64,000 bases of DNA from positions 236,530 to 300,529 of the forward strand of contig UESW01001778.1 in assembly GCA_900491605.1 (NCBI GenBank), written 5' to 3'. The position numbers were made by a program, and so were the translations under genes. Below are positions 34,549 to 46,794 of this stretch, in pieces. The notes beneath the pieces are model-generated. The model worked only from the letters and a program-made list of their open reading frames with translations. It searched no databases and was not told the DNA's origin. Position 1 is the first letter of the stretch. Every line of letters begins with the position of its first letter. This stretch comes from Calamus simplicifolius. Taxonomy: Eukaryota > Streptophyta > Magnoliopsida > Arecales > Arecaceae.

Positions 34549-37019
34549 CTCTGAGGAAAGAAAAGGAACCTTGAATTACAAGAAAAAATAATTGAAATAA
34601 CACTTACACTCCAAAAGTTCCATGCACGAAATCAGTTACAGCATCACACTTTTCTCTTAGCTGGACGGTTGGATTATAGGCTATCCAGTGACCATGTGGT
34701 CTGTGCATCCAAATGTAATAATGCAGCATCCCTCCTAGCTGAATGAACTACAAATAATGCAAATTTTATTCTCTAACACCGTTATATTGTCCAGTGTTTG
34801 TTTAATCTGTTTTATAGATAGACATACTCAATGTCAGGTAAGTTTCATTATTGCAAGAAATGAGCTTTGAACAAGATGTATGTGCACATACTGATGACCT
34901 TTAAAGAGTCACCAATTCAGATGCATTTCAACCAAACCTTAGCTCTCAGACTATACTGATTAAAATAAGCATTATTGTGAATATAGATTAAAATCGCTGA
35001 AACTATATCAGAATTAGGCCATCACTTTGGCTCATTCCAGAATTATCTTTCTTCATGCCACAACATGTTGAAAAACAAAAAGAATGCATGAATCTTTAAA
35101 AAAACAAAAAACAACTCTTAGTACATCGTAAAGTCAAACTGAACTCCTAGAACCTAAGTTGAAGCCCCAAAAATTATAGTTATCATAATATATGAAATTA
35201 AAGTACTCAGTTTAAATTAAATTCTACCTTTCTTGCAAAGGTCCCTCAACCTGCTAAGGCACCCCCAAAATAATATCTCCACCTCAAGAAGCAAACCTCA
35301 ATTTAACTTATGAAAAACATAGCAAGAGAAACTCTCTCCTAAAGGCTGAAAGCCATAAAATCAAAATGCAGGCCTCTTACCAATATAGATAGATCATTGA
35401 TGATTGGAAGTATGAATACTATATGTTTTATTTGTTTTCTGAATCTGACCTCAAGAAAGCAGAAGGAAAAGACAGAACTCGTTGAATATATGGTTGTAGA
35501 GGTGAATAGTCAAGCTCAGAGAAAACCCACCCAGATATAAGCATAGGAATTACCATAAATGGATAAAAAATCAGGAAAAAAATTGTAAACTAAAGAAACT
35601 TCGATCTAAGATTTCTTAATATTATGAAGATGTCCTTAATGTCATCTCATAATATGCTTTAGTACGTACCATGCCATACCAAATGTACCATATTATACTA
35701 GTGCTGAACCAAGACTCAATATGGGAAGCAGCGGAGTCTCGGTATGCCAAACCAACATCTAGGTGGTAGAAAAAATGGGCCCCGTACCAAGATGACACTT
35801 GCATTAATTTAATAGCAACCACAGATTTCACTAATCAACTGCGAAACCTCAAATTTATATTATCATTAAAGAAAGAGAAATGGCATTTGCATATGTCATC
35901 CCCCATCAGTGCCTCAGAGCTAAAGAAGATTTTTTTGTGTTTCTGACATATCCAGGTTAAGTATTTTGCAAAGATGCCACCAAAAAATAAGTCATAAAGC
36001 TGAAAAGAACTACAGAATTTCAAGTTATGGCACTTGAAATTACACTTGTGGTCATATCCCAAAAACAAAACATCTTAACTAAAAATTAATTCTAACCTGA
36101 AAGACACATCGAAATTGAAATACATAGTTAACTTGATGAACTGGTTCTTGATTTTGCTGACAAAGATGATCCCTCATAGTTAACTTGATGAACTGGTTCT
36201 TAATTTTGCTGACAAAGATGATCCCTGGGAAGCCTCAAGACTAGAGAAATTCTTCTCCTAATTCCTAGTTGGCAAGACAGTCAGAATTCACAACTGATTG
36301 TCAGGAAAAAATAGCACATTGTCATAACTCCACCAATGCTAGCCCTGCTCCCCCTGAAGACACACATCTAACACTGGTTACAGTTGCTAAATGACACAAG
36401 ACGGCATTAGTTAAAGGGAGCTTTGAGCTATTAAGACAAAAACTCTGCATATCAATTAATAAAAAGAGTCTTCGCAACGAAGACAATTTATTTCCATCAG
36501 CTATTATGGTATTTATCTTTCATGTAATAAAACTTAACCAATAGTACACCATTCAATTTTTTACAACATAATTCATTTAGACTGCTTTCCTATAAACAGT
36601 CTTATAGTAAATCAAAATAAATTTTTCAAAATTACTACAAAGTTGCTGAATTAAAAATGAAATCAAGCATGCATTTATCGACTTGAAATGAATGTAACAA
36701 AGTCATTATGTTATACCAAGAGCATGGAGCATCCTCACATCAAATTTATTAGCTAGATCTTTACATCCCGCATTTTTCGCCCTTCTAATGGCCAATTCTT
36801 TTAAACAAATAAGAAAATCCTGAAAAAGAGTTCTCACAGTAAATTCTAAACAGAATAAGCAGATGAAGAAGCTTTGAGTTTAACTTTGAGAAGAAAACTT
36901 ACAAGCTCAGGCTCGAAGAGGGAAAAGAGCCACTCTGCATCTTGGGATAACATAGGCTCACCATTACCTCTGTCATCGTCCGACCCACGGACGGTGGTAT
37001 TCTTCTTCGAAGATGCTAT
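34066..37019 (-). pseudogene. decayed copy of the 141-residue gene at 52971-55894
   Basis: Three exons align with the copy B gene. Exon 1 (37019-36903) starts with ATA instead of ATG, loses one Asp codon and reads ASSKKNTTVRGSDDD. Exon 2 (36819-36717) keeps 103 bp and both splice sites (FLICLKELAIRRAKNAGCK). Exon 3 (34249 downward) has a 2-bp deletion after FAETSTFF, shifting the frame, and is cut off at 34066 by the CACTA junction before the stop. Start loss, frameshift and truncation together make it a pseudogene. Introns (34250-36716, 36820-36902) hold only spacer and repeats. Confidence 0.85.
34497..34548. repeat. compound AC/AG microsatellite
   Basis: An AC run (34497-34514), then ACAGACACACAG, then an AG run to 34548, preceded by a C run at 34460-34471. 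Copy B has a shorter version at 53354-53386. Confidence 0.95.
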
Positions 37020-37912
37020 GGTGAGCCAACAAATGGAGGTTCAGGGTTTTAGGATTTCGAAAGGGGTCAGGTAGAGCACAAGCGACTCCATGAAGAAGAG
37101 GTAGGCCAGGTTCAGGTTAAATCCCATAACAGAATAACTTGGATCTGAATTTTGACACCACTCCAAGCTGAACCCAGATTATGGAGAAGTGGGCAAGTCA
37201 TACGAGAAACCAACAATGAGATGGGAGAAAAGAAAAACAACTGATGCTAACCAGACATCAAAAAGATGATTGCAACTTGATCTACATATGCTGGTCATCA
37301 TAAATTCCTCAAAGAAAAGAAAACTTAAAAGCAAAACAGGACTTAAACTTGTAAAAAGAAAAGTACAACCTTTGTCATTTTTAAAATAGTTTGATAACAG
37401 GTGCACAACAAAACTAGAAGATTTCCAAACCAATCAATCCAAGCAAACCCACCGAAAAATGAAAACAAATCAAAGACCATCAAAATTCCACATCTGAATT
37501 CTTGAACGTCTCTCCCATTGCAAAGAACAAGTCTAAACCCACAGAGTGAGAAAGATCGAATTTAGGAGACAATCTGACCTAAATCGGATTAAAAGCAAAT
37601 TAGAAATAATCACAATTCAGTCTACCTAAAAGGACATGGAGAAATCGAGACAGAAAATGATCAAAGGACAGAAGAGAATGGGTTCCTTGTTGCAGAAACC
37701 ACAATCAGACAATTCAGATCTCATTTGTGGGTTCCTTGCTGCAGAAGAATTAGGTCGAGACGGCAGGCCACCATCTCGAGATCCACACAGCTAACAACCC
37801 TAGATTTGCAGGTGAAAGGTTGTCGAAAGCAAGAGAATTAGGGACCAAGAAACCAAAAAAATGGAGGACTTTGGGTGAATTCTGGTCAGAGGTCACAAAG
37901 CTAAGAGTCAAG

Positions 37913-37956
<44 letters not shown>

Positions 37957-38183
37957 CATAGAGCAAAAAATATATACTAAGCTTTCTATATATCAATATA
38001 TATATAAAAATATATATAATAATGTGCTATTATATAATATTCATATATTATATAATCTATATATATTATATTAGTATATATTATAATATATTTATATTAT
38101 ATATTATAATAATATTAATATTATTAATATGTTATAAATCATAAAGAGTATATATTATATATTATAGTATATATTAGAATATT
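37020..38183. other. upstream flank of pseudogene copy A
   Basis: Homologous to copy B on each side of B's copia-containing insert. It includes a duplicated phrase (GGGTTCCTTG, then TGCAGAA) at 37680-37747 and a GA microsatellite at 37915-37953. From 37970 to 38180 it is TA-rich. No gene is supported; frames here are not preserved in copy B. Confidence 0.6.
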
Positions 38184-39060
38184 CAACTCGACTCGACTCA
38201 TCTAAGCCTTTTTTTCAACTACATGGGGTCGGTTACATGAATCCGCTTCCTCCACTCTGCTCTATTCAGGACTAAGTCGACACTTAAATTACAAATAGTT
38301 ATATGTCTCTTAATTATTTCTATCTATGTTGGTTTAGGTTTCCCTCTACCTCTATCTCTACCTCTGTCATTACCATGGATTATTAAAAGATCGCTCTTTT
38401 TAACTGGAGCATCAAAAGGTTTTCGTTGTATATGTTCAAACCATCGTAATCGATTTTCTTTCATTTTATCTTCAATTGGGGCTACTCCTATCGTTTCTCA
38501 TATATGTTTATTTCTAATTCTATTTTTAAAGTTTTACCACATATCCATCTTAACATATGCATTTCTATTATACTTAATTTATTCACATGTTATTTCAGTA
38601 TTGCCCAACACTCTGTTCCATATAGCATAGCTAGCCTAATAGCGGTTTATAAAATTTTTCTTTCAATATTAATTGGATGCGTCAATCATACGATACTATC
38701 GAAGCATTCCTCCATTTAATCCATCATGCTTTAACTCTATTATTCACATCTTTACATATTTTACCTTCTTGCTAGATAATTGATCCCAAATACCTAAATT
38801 TTTTACTGCTTGGTATCTCTTGGCTTGCAATCTTCACTGTCTCTTTATTTGTATTTCTACTTCCGCTAAAATTACAATTCATATATTCAGTTTTAGTTCT
38901 ACTAATCTTGAAACCTTTAGATTCTAAAGCCTCTCTCCAAATCTCTAACTTAGCATTTACTGCAAATTTAGTTTCATCAATCAACACTATGTCATCTACA
39001 AATAACATACACTATAGGATATCATCTTGAATATGTTTGGTTAATTCATTCATAACTAGT
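38184..39060 (-). mobile_element. RTE-clade LINE, 5'-truncated, shared with copy B
   Basis: On the minus strand it encodes an RTE reverse transcriptase tail: MLFVDDIVLIDETK (F-x-D-D catalytic pair), LEIWREALESKGFKISRTKT and EYMNCNF, later the C-terminal region corresponding to copy B's AMLYGIECWA. It ends with the tandem GAGTCGAGTCGAG tail at 38184. Several frameshifts. An equivalent insertion is in copy B at 57649-58520, so it predates the duplication. Confidence 0.85.
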
Positions 39061-40760
39061 GCAATATAGTCTATATTATAATATATAACTTTATATATTT
39101 CAATATATATTATTAGCCAGATTCAGAAACCATATTCCGATTTCGGTTTTTATATGAACCAAAAAGACGAGGAATGAGCGATTCCAATTCCAATGGAATT
39201 CAATTTTGTTTTTGACTCCAACCATGATACTAAACCAAACGGACCCTAGTTTTCCCCGTGATCAATTACCAAAACAATTTATGTTTATAATTGATTTTTA
39301 TTTTTGAGTTTTCTTCATGATGGTAGGAAAGAAGAGCAACTAAGTTTAAGAGTATGTTTGTCTATAAAATTTAACGATACTACTTTTTTATCTCATGTTA
39401 GATTGCGGCTATATACCCACTTAGATTGTTTTAGATTTTTTGGCTGAATTTTTAAAAGAGGACTGCTGTGCATTGAATTGCCTCGTTGTTCTTTTCTTAT
39501 TCCTTTTGCATTTATTCTTGATGGATATTTGGACTCATGCACATACTCTACATTAAACACTGCATTATTTGATCGTTAGTATTGGAAGTCTGGAACCTAG
39601 ATGTCTGTTGTCCATCTCCTACCCCTCACAAAAACAAAAACAAAAATAAAAGAAATTCTTCTTCTCATCAGGTTTTCGTTCTTTGCAACTCTCATCAAGA
39701 AACCACAGGTTCTTTTCTAAGCTGCTTGTGGTTGTGGACCAAATCCACCTGCCTTCACTTCGTAAGGAAATTGAACATTCACTTATTGACGATATTTTTG
39801 ACTTCTGGGTACTTGGAGAAAATCAGCACAAACAGAAGACTGGTTGTTTGGCCAAGATTCAATTACTGCTATTGGTCATAAATAAAAAAAAATCTTCACT
39901 GTGACATTTCAACCCTCAAGGAAGCAGTGAAGAGTATGCTGTTGCTACTAAAGGACTGGGGACTAGAACCGTGACTCAGACCTCACAAGTTAAGCTTAGT
40001 CTATGTTTTAGAGCTACTCAGCTACAAGCTTTCTTTATGCTCACGATTTATTTGCTTTTTCTCCCTTGGTTTCTTGTCTCTTTTCGTATTCTTTCTTGCA
40101 CCTTTCCTCCTATTTTCTCTTCTGTCTCTCAATGCATTTTATTTCATTCTTGCTTTTCTTTTCTCAATGAAAGTGACAAGCTTTCTCATTTTTTTCTAAA
40201 AATAAGAAATAAATTACTAACTCACACAGGACATAATACAATTCCATAACAAAGCATTCTTTCATCATACTTAATATTCTATAGCATCAAAAAAAGTCAG
40301 CAAATAAAAAATTTGAAGTATACTATAAATCACTTCAAAGTCGCGCCTAAAAATTACCAAATAGTTTTGAAGTATATTATAAGCATAAAAATCCATAACC
40401 CTTCAGAATCGCTCGAAATCCCAAATCATCCACAAATAACGATCCAATAATGAAATCAAAAATTTAGACACAAAAATTTGATCAGAAAACCTAGAATCCA
40501 AACGAGAGATATTTAGAGATTAAGAAAAAAACTCAACGTTCTCTCCCAAAGCACGATGAGAGAGCGAGAGATGGCGACCCTCAGGACAAAGGCGACCGAA
40601 CTTATCGCCGAGGTAGGGTAACGGAGATAGGGTAACGGAAGGAGAAGAACAGGTCGCGGCGTCGGCTTCTCCACGGCGCTCCGTCCGGCGTCGGCTGCTG
40701 GAAGATGGGGACGGAGCGGTGAGTCGGGCGTGCACCCGCGAAGAGGAAGGGACCTCTTTA
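39061..40760. other. copy A distal part; possible exon at 39718-39890
   Basis: Plus-strand frame 39718-39890 reads KLLVVVDQIHLPSLRKEIEH, then LIDDIFDFWVLGE. Copy B (59580-59690) keeps nearly the same peptide but has TAG soon after WVLGEN. It looks coding-like but I do not recognise it, and no flanking exons were established. Near 40570 an ATG in a GC-rich context gives MATLRTKATELIAE; copy B has MATLGTKRTELIAR. Both may be remnants of plus-strand host genes. Confidence 0.3.
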
Positions 40761-42086
40761 TGGTGCGGTTGATGGTCATTTTGGCATCACCCCAATGATT
40801 CTAACATTACTAATATGCTATAAAAAATATAAAATTATTAATCATAAAATATCAAAATTATTTCTATTATTTTTATATTATTTTACTATAGCATACACAA
40901 TATAATATCATATATTATAATATATTAAATTATATTATAGATTATAATATATAAATTAATATTTATGATATTGAAATGTTATATACATAATATAATAATA
41001 CAACATATTTCATTGTATTATACTATATAATAAAATAATATAATATATTATATATATTATATCTATATAAATAAAAGATTACTAGTATAATTTAATATTA
41101 TTATAATAATATAATATATTAATTTTATGTATCATGTTATATATAAATTATTGCTATTTTAATATATTTAATAATAATAATAATATTTTAGTATATAGAT
41201 TTTAGTCAAGATTACTATAACGGGTGATCTTAGATCATCATCAACACACCAATATAATCAAACAAGGTGATCTCATTATCATGCCATAAACTATGATCTT
41301 GAATAAATCACTCCATACCAATCACTCTTTTAGTTTACATTTTATATTTTAATATTTTTATCCAAAAATATAAAATCTCATGTGATATAAATGTATATAA
41401 TTTTTTTCTTTTTATTTTAAAAAAAATCAAACAATGACCCTAGCATAATTATTTTAACTTTTTTGCTTTATTTTTTTGGTTCACAACGTAGCATTTTTGA
41501 TACATTGAATAAATTATAAAAATATATGTAATATAATGACAGCAGAATGGATTTAGGATGAAAATATTCTGCATTTCTATCCAAGCATCTTTTTTTAAAT
41601 TAGTTATCAACAGATAAACATTTAAAGCACATTAAAAAAAAGTCATATGAACCTTAAAAACTATTATAAACAGAAAAACATTAAAAGCACATTAAAAAAA
41701 TCTAAATTAAAAAGCCTAAATCTAAAATGTAGGAGGTTTATATTTGCATAATTACATTATCATCAAACTAACATAACTTAAATTAAATATATTAATCCAA
41801 CATATCATTATCTCATGATAAACATATTTTGCAATATTATATAAAGAACCTATTTAATAAAGATATTTTATATTAAAAGAAAATGACTAAAAATGGCTTT
41901 GAAGATGAAGGCTCTAGTTTGCTTCCTCAATCCATTTGATTTTTAAATATCTATTTATCTATGTGTAATTCCTTCAAATTCATCCTCACTGGGATTAAAG
42001 TTTTCCTTTCCCATTATCGTCTATTGGAGTTTTCCCATTACCATCTACAAACTTGACCAGTGCCCAAATTTCTTAGGTCTCGTATT
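40761..42086. other. AT-rich spacer
   Basis: TA-dominated low-complexity sequence to about 41200, then AT-rich sequence with a small duplication (ACATT-AAAGCACATTAAAAAAA) at 41620-41700. No gene. Confidence 0.7.
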
Positions 42087-42091
42087 GGGCA
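42087..42091. repeat. left target-site duplication of LTR element
   Basis: GGGCA here and at 48299-48303, directly outside the two LTRs. Five bases is the standard LTR-retrotransposon duplication. Confidence 0.85.
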
Positions 42092-43758
42092 TAATGTGGC
42101 TGATCCAATGCCGTTAGAGAACCATAAAAGAAGCTGACAGAGCCCCGCTTCGACCTCCAAAGCCCATCTCGACCTCCGTATCGGTCGCGGCCCATTTTCA
42201 TCTCGGCGTTAGTTCCAGCCCACCTCGACCTCCGTATCGGTCAACATCCTACCCCAAGATCCCCCGTCGGTCTCGGGATGCATTCACAGCATCCTACCCC
42301 GAGACCGCCCATCGGTCTCGGGGTGCGGTCTCAACATCCTACCCCGAGACCCCCCGTCGATCTCGGGGTGCATTCACAGCATCCTACCACGAGACCCCTC
42401 GTCGGTCTCGGGATGCGGTCTCAACATCCTACCCCGAGACCCCCCGTCGGTCTCGGGGTGCATTCACAGCATCCTACCCCGAGACCCACCGTCGGTCTCG
42501 GGGTACGGTCTCAACATCCTACCCCGAGACCCCCCGTCGGTCTCGGGGTGCGGTCATAACATCCTACCCCGAGACCCCCCATCGGTCTCGGGGTGTGGTC
42601 TCAACATCCTACCCCGAGACCCCCCATCGGTCTCGGGGTGCGGTCATAACATCCTACCCCGAGACCCCCGTCGATCTCGGGGTGCATTCACAACATCCTA
42701 CCGATCTCGGGGTGCGGTCTCGACATCCTACCCCGAGACCCCCCGTCGGTCTCGGGGTGCATTCACAGCATCCTACCCCGAGACCCCCCGTCGGTCTCGG
42801 GGTGCGGTCTCAACATCCTACTACGAGACCCCCCGTCGGTTCGGAGTGCAGTCATAACATCCTACCCCGAGACCCCCGTCGGTCTCGGGGTGCGGTCTCA
42901 ACATCCTACCCCGAGACCCCCCGTCGGTCTCGGGGTGCGGTCATAACATCCTACCCCGAGACCTCCCGTCGGTCTCGGGGTGCATTCACAACATCTACCC
43001 CGAGACCCCCCATCGGTCTCGAGGTGCATTCACAGCATCCTACCCCGAGACCTTCCGTCGGTCTCGAGGTGCGGTCTCAACATCCTACCCCGAGACCCCC
43101 CATCAGTCTCGGGGTGCGGTCATAACATTCTACCCGAGACCCCCCATCGGTCTCGGGGTGCATTCATAGCATCCTACCCCAAGACCCCCCGTCGGTCTCG
43201 GGGTACATTCACAACATCCAACCACCGAGACCCGAGACCCTTCTCGGGCTCGGACATTGAACAGTGTCATGCGAGCACTCTATGATCAAATGCTCTACGA
43301 GGGATAGACAACCAAAAAGGTGACGTAGGGGACACGTCTGGCAAGCGCCGTAACTATCGGCCATGCCCTGCAGCCACCAACTCTGACAGGACACGGCCTG
43401 CAGCGCGACACGGCACATGGAGGTATGCTCCACCGTACTGCCATCAATTAATGCTCTGACAAGATATCATGCCCCAAGCCCGTAGATTCCATGCATCAAT
43501 AAAAAGGGTAAGAGGGACCTCGACCAGGTAACACGCTCATGACACCCTTTAACGCTCACAACGAAATATCTCTCTCTCGGAGCCATCTCTCTCTTTCTTT
43601 TTCGAGCTTCCTCAAGCTCACGGCTGATGCCCAGACCACTGACTTGAGCATCGGAGGGTCCCCGTCGGAATCTCCGGCCCCTGGGACTTGCTTGCAGGCG
43701 CGAGGAGCTCGCTGGAGGAGGCGACCGCACGCTCGTGGCCGGTGATTTGGCGTCATCA
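42092..43758 (+). repeat. 5' LTR with internal 45-bp array
   Basis: 1,667 bp. Layout: about 150 bp unique start, 22 units of the 45-bp repeat, then about 530 bp containing a TATA-like ATAAAAAGG at about 43499-43507, a TCTCTCTCTCGGAGCC leader-like stretch and the end GGTGATTTGGCGTCATCA. The 5' LTR begins TAATG where the 3' LTR has TGATG, a mutation in the usual TG terminus. Confidence 0.9.
42240..43225. repeat. 45-bp palindromic tandem array, 22 units (5' LTR)
   Basis: Consensus CATCCTA followed by the dyad CCCCGAGAC-cccccgtcg-GTCTCGGGG and a variable linker of three kinds: CATTCACAG, CGGTCTCAA or CGGTCATAA. The 9-bp arms are perfect in most units, so each could form a hairpin. As 45 is a multiple of three, long Pro/Arg-rich frames run through the array on both strands; these are by-products. 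Confidence 0.92.
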
Positions 43759-43782
43759 GATTGGTGCGCCAGGAAGGGGGGG
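43759..43782 (+). other. primer-binding-site region
   Basis: Directly after the 5' LTR the sequence is GATTGGTGCGCCAGGAAGGG, close to the TTGGCGCGCCAGG-type start that I recall for Tat-lineage Gypsy elements of grasses. The lineage assignment rests on this and is tentative. Confidence 0.55.
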
Positions 43783-43837
43783 ATTAAGAGAGATTTCAAA
43801 TCGGCAATCGACAACTCCTTCCCCGAGCTCTTAAACA

Positions 43838-43963
43838 ATGGTGAAGACTCGTGCGCAAGAGGACTCCACCAGCTACGCTGGGGGAAAGCGTCAAGTCTTT
43901 GGTGGTGATGCATGCCCGGATGGTCCTCACCAATCATGCCGGGGGGCATCCATGTCACACTGA
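43838..43963 (+). pseudogene. short gag-like start codon stub
   Basis: An ATG 80 bp past the 5' LTR opens MVKTRAQEDSTSYAGGKRQV and stops with TGA after 41 codons. MV-x-TR starts are common in Gypsy gag proteins, and the position is right. No Gag domain follows. Sequence from 43964 to 44680 shows no coherent frame. It may be a decayed gag 5' end or leader. Confidence 0.4.
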
Positions 43964-44689
43964 GCAACAAGGGACCATTCTCTCTGCTCCTCACTCACCA
44001 CCAACCTCAGTTGCTTTCATCAACCAGAGGTGGACTGCAGCATGGGTCGAAGAATAATTTCCAAAAAGGGTGAACTTGAGACATTATTCGTCACCTCATG
44101 GGTTTATGGGCATATCAATTTCTGGTGGTAGTGAGCCGAGAGCCAAACCGAGCCTAGGACCTTTTATACATTTCGTTCTAGCTGCTCTCAAGCTTCTGCA
44201 CCGAGGGCAATCAATCTCTTCAAAGAAAGAGCTAGGGAAAGGGGCCTCCCAGCAACATCTTCTCCTAATCGTCCACCCTCAGTGGACTCTCCCGGCCGCT
44301 CATCTTCAATGACCGCCGACTGTCGAGGCTTTCCTCAACGGACTACAGCTTCGTCCCGGTTTTTAGCTTCTTCCCGGCCAGACATCTCGTCCTGGCCTCC
44401 AATGCGAGGGAAGGCCCAAGTAAGGACAACGACACTTCCAATCCGACTAACATGACTCCCTGGGGGGCAGACCACCAGCGAGCGGAGGTGCTCAAATCCA
44501 CAAAAGGAAAAACATGGGTACTACAAGAGCTAAGTACATCGCACTTAAGACAGTTCTTTCATTAATACTTAAAAATGCTATGCAGGGAAGATCTACCTTG
44601 CATCAACATCCAAGGCCAACCTCGCTTTGGCGTACAAAAAGCCCGGGTCTAGCAGGGAAGACCTCGATTGACCCCAAGCGCCGGCACTC

Positions 44690-46240
44690 TAAGCCCGACC
44701 CCGGTCAGCACCAAAGCCCTGGGCCATCCAGGCATGAAGCCCAATGTACCACTGGCAGAGCTGTGTACCACTGGCTCTCAGCAATAAAAGCCCGACCCCG
44801 GTCGGCACCAAAATCCTGGGCCAGCCAGGCATGAAGCCCAGTGTACCACTGGCAGAGCGGTGTACCATCGGCTCTCAGCAACAAAAGTCCGACCCCGGTC
44901 GGCACCAAAGCCCTGGGCCAGCCAGGCATGAAGCCCAGTGTACCACTGGCAGAGCGCTGTACCACCGGCTCTCAGCAACAAAAGCCCGACCCCAGTCGGC
45001 ACCAAAGCCCTGGGCCAGCCAGGCATGAAGCCCAGTGTACCACTGGCAGAGCGGTGTACCACCGGGCCAAAAGCCCGACCCCGGTCGGGCCATGAAGCCC
45101 AGTGTACCACTGGCAGAGCGGTGTACCACCGGCTCTCAGCAACAAAAGCCCGACCCCGGTCGGCACCAAAGCCCTGGGCCAGCCAGGCATGAAGCCCAGT
45201 GTACCACTGGTAGAGCGGTGTACCACTGGCTCTCAGAAGCCCGACCCCGGTCGGCACCAAAGCCCTGGGCTAGCCAGGCATGAAGCCCACCACTGGTAGA
45301 GCGGTGTACTACCGGCTCTCAGCAACAAAAGCCCGACCCCGTCGGCACCAAAGCCTGGGCCAGCCAGGCATGAAGCCCAGTGTACCACTGGCAGAGCGGT
45401 GTACCATCGGCTCTCAGCAACAAAAGCCCGACCCCGATCGGCACCAAAGCCCTGGGCCAGCCAGGCATGAAGCCCAGTGTACCACTGGCAGAGCGGTGTA
45501 CCACCGGCTCTCAGCAACAAAAGCCCGACCCCGGTCGGCACCAAAGCCATGGGCCAGCCAGGCAAGAAGCCCAGTGTACCACTGGCAGAGCGGTGTACCA
45601 CCGGCTCTCAGCAACAAAAGCCCGACCCCGGTCGGCACCAAAGCCCTGGGCAGCCAGGCATGAAGCCCAGTGTACCACTGGTAGAGCGGTGTACCACTGG
45701 CTCTCAGCAACAAAAGCCCGACCCCGGTCGGCACCAAAGCCCTGGGCTAGCCAGGCATGAAGCCCAATGTACCACTGGTAGAGCGGTGTACTACCGGCTC
45801 TCAGCAACAAAAGCCCGACCCCGGTCGGCACCAAAGCCTTGGGCCAGCCAGGCATGAAGCCCAGTGTACCACTGGCAGAGCGGTGTACCATCGGCTCTCA
45901 GCAACAAAAGCTCGACCCCGATCGGCACCAAAGCCCTGGGCCAGCCAGGCATGAAGCCCAGTGTACCACTGGCAGAGCGGTGTACCACCGGCTCTCAGCA
46001 ACAAAAGCCCGACCCCGGTCGGCACCAAAGCCCTAGGCCAGCCAGGCATGAAGCCCAGTGTACCACTGGCAGAGCGGTGTACCACAGGCTTTCAGCAACA
46101 AAAGCCCGACCCCGGTCGGCACCAAAGCCCTGGCCAACCAGGCATGAAGCTCAGTGTACCACTGGCAGAGCGGTGTACCACCGGCTCGCAATAACAAAAG
46201 CCCGACCCCGGTCGGCACCGAAGCCCTGCGCCAGCCAGGC
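44690..46240. repeat. 97-bp tandem array, about 16 units
   Basis: Period 97 is seen from landmarks at 44744, 44841, 44938 and 45035. The unit has two parts: a 46-bp core (GCCCGACCCCGGTCGGCACC, AAAGCCCTGGGCCAGCCAGG, CATGAA) and a 51-bp part with a near-duplicated GTGTACCACTGG / GTGTACCACCGG, then CTCTCAGCAACAAAA. Some units are shortened (around 45066, 45235 and 45287). Long frames on both strands come from the period and are not genes. Confidence 0.92.
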
Positions 46241-46725
46241 ATGAAGCCCTGCGCCAGCCAGGCATGAAGCCCGACACCCGTCGGCACCTGAAGCCCTGCA
46301 CCAGCCAGGCATAAAGCCCGACACCCATCGGCACCTGAAGCCCCGCACCAGCCAGGCATGAAGCCCGACACCCGTCGGCACCTGGCAGCCCTGAAGCCCT
46401 GCACCAGCCAGGCATGAAGCCCGACATCCGTCGGCACCTGAAGCCCTGCACCAGCCAGGCATGAAGCCCGACACCCGTCGGCACCTGAAGCCCTGCACTA
46501 GTCAGGCATGAAGCCTTGCACTAGCCAGGCATGAAGCCCGACACCTGTCGGCACCTGAAGCCCTGCACCAGCCAGGCATGAAGCCCGACACCCGTCAGCA
46601 CCTGAAGTCCATGCACCAGTCAGGCATGAAGCCCTGCACCAGCCAGGCATGAAGCCCGACACCCATCGGCACCTGAAGCCCTGCACCAGCCAGGCATGAA
46701 GCCCTGCATCTGGCGAGGATCGGCC
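46241..46725. repeat. 47-bp tandem array, about 10 units
   Basis: Unit GCCCGACACCCGTCGGCACC, TGAAGCCCTGCACCAGCCAG, GCATGAA. It corresponds to the 46-bp core of the neighbouring 97-bp unit without its 51-bp part, and directly continues that array. Some units are partial, giving doubled GCACCAGCCAGGCATGAAGC segments. Confidence 0.9.
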
Positions 46726-46777
46726 ACTTGAGAGGTAACGCCCCTTTTGCCTTGCTGGGGTAGGCCCGCTTCGTCTC

Positions 46778-46794
46778 AGGAGCGAGGGGGCATC
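46778..46794 (+). other. polypurine tract
   Basis: AGGAGCGAGGGGGCATC immediately precedes the 3' LTR. Its purine-rich part and position fit the plus-strand primer of LTR retrotransposons. Confidence 0.7.

Larger units (their letters stand above)
34066..40760. repeat. segmental duplication, copy A
   Basis: Colinear with 52985-61515 at roughly 85-90 percent identity by eye (about 89 percent in a 270-bp stretch near 34640). Homology begins at TTGGAGGGACAAAACTTGG, right at the CACTA gene fragment, and ends near 40760. It contains the decayed gene copy, an RTE insertion shared with copy B, and AG/AC microsatellites. It lacks copy B's copia fragment and local tandem duplications. Confidence 0.9.

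Noticed and set aside
42278..43285. Long Pro/Arg/Gly-rich repeat proteins through the 45-bp arrays (also 46937-47826)
   Set aside because: Open in several frames and on both strands because 45 is divisible by three. They coincide with LTR arrays and have no start context or family.
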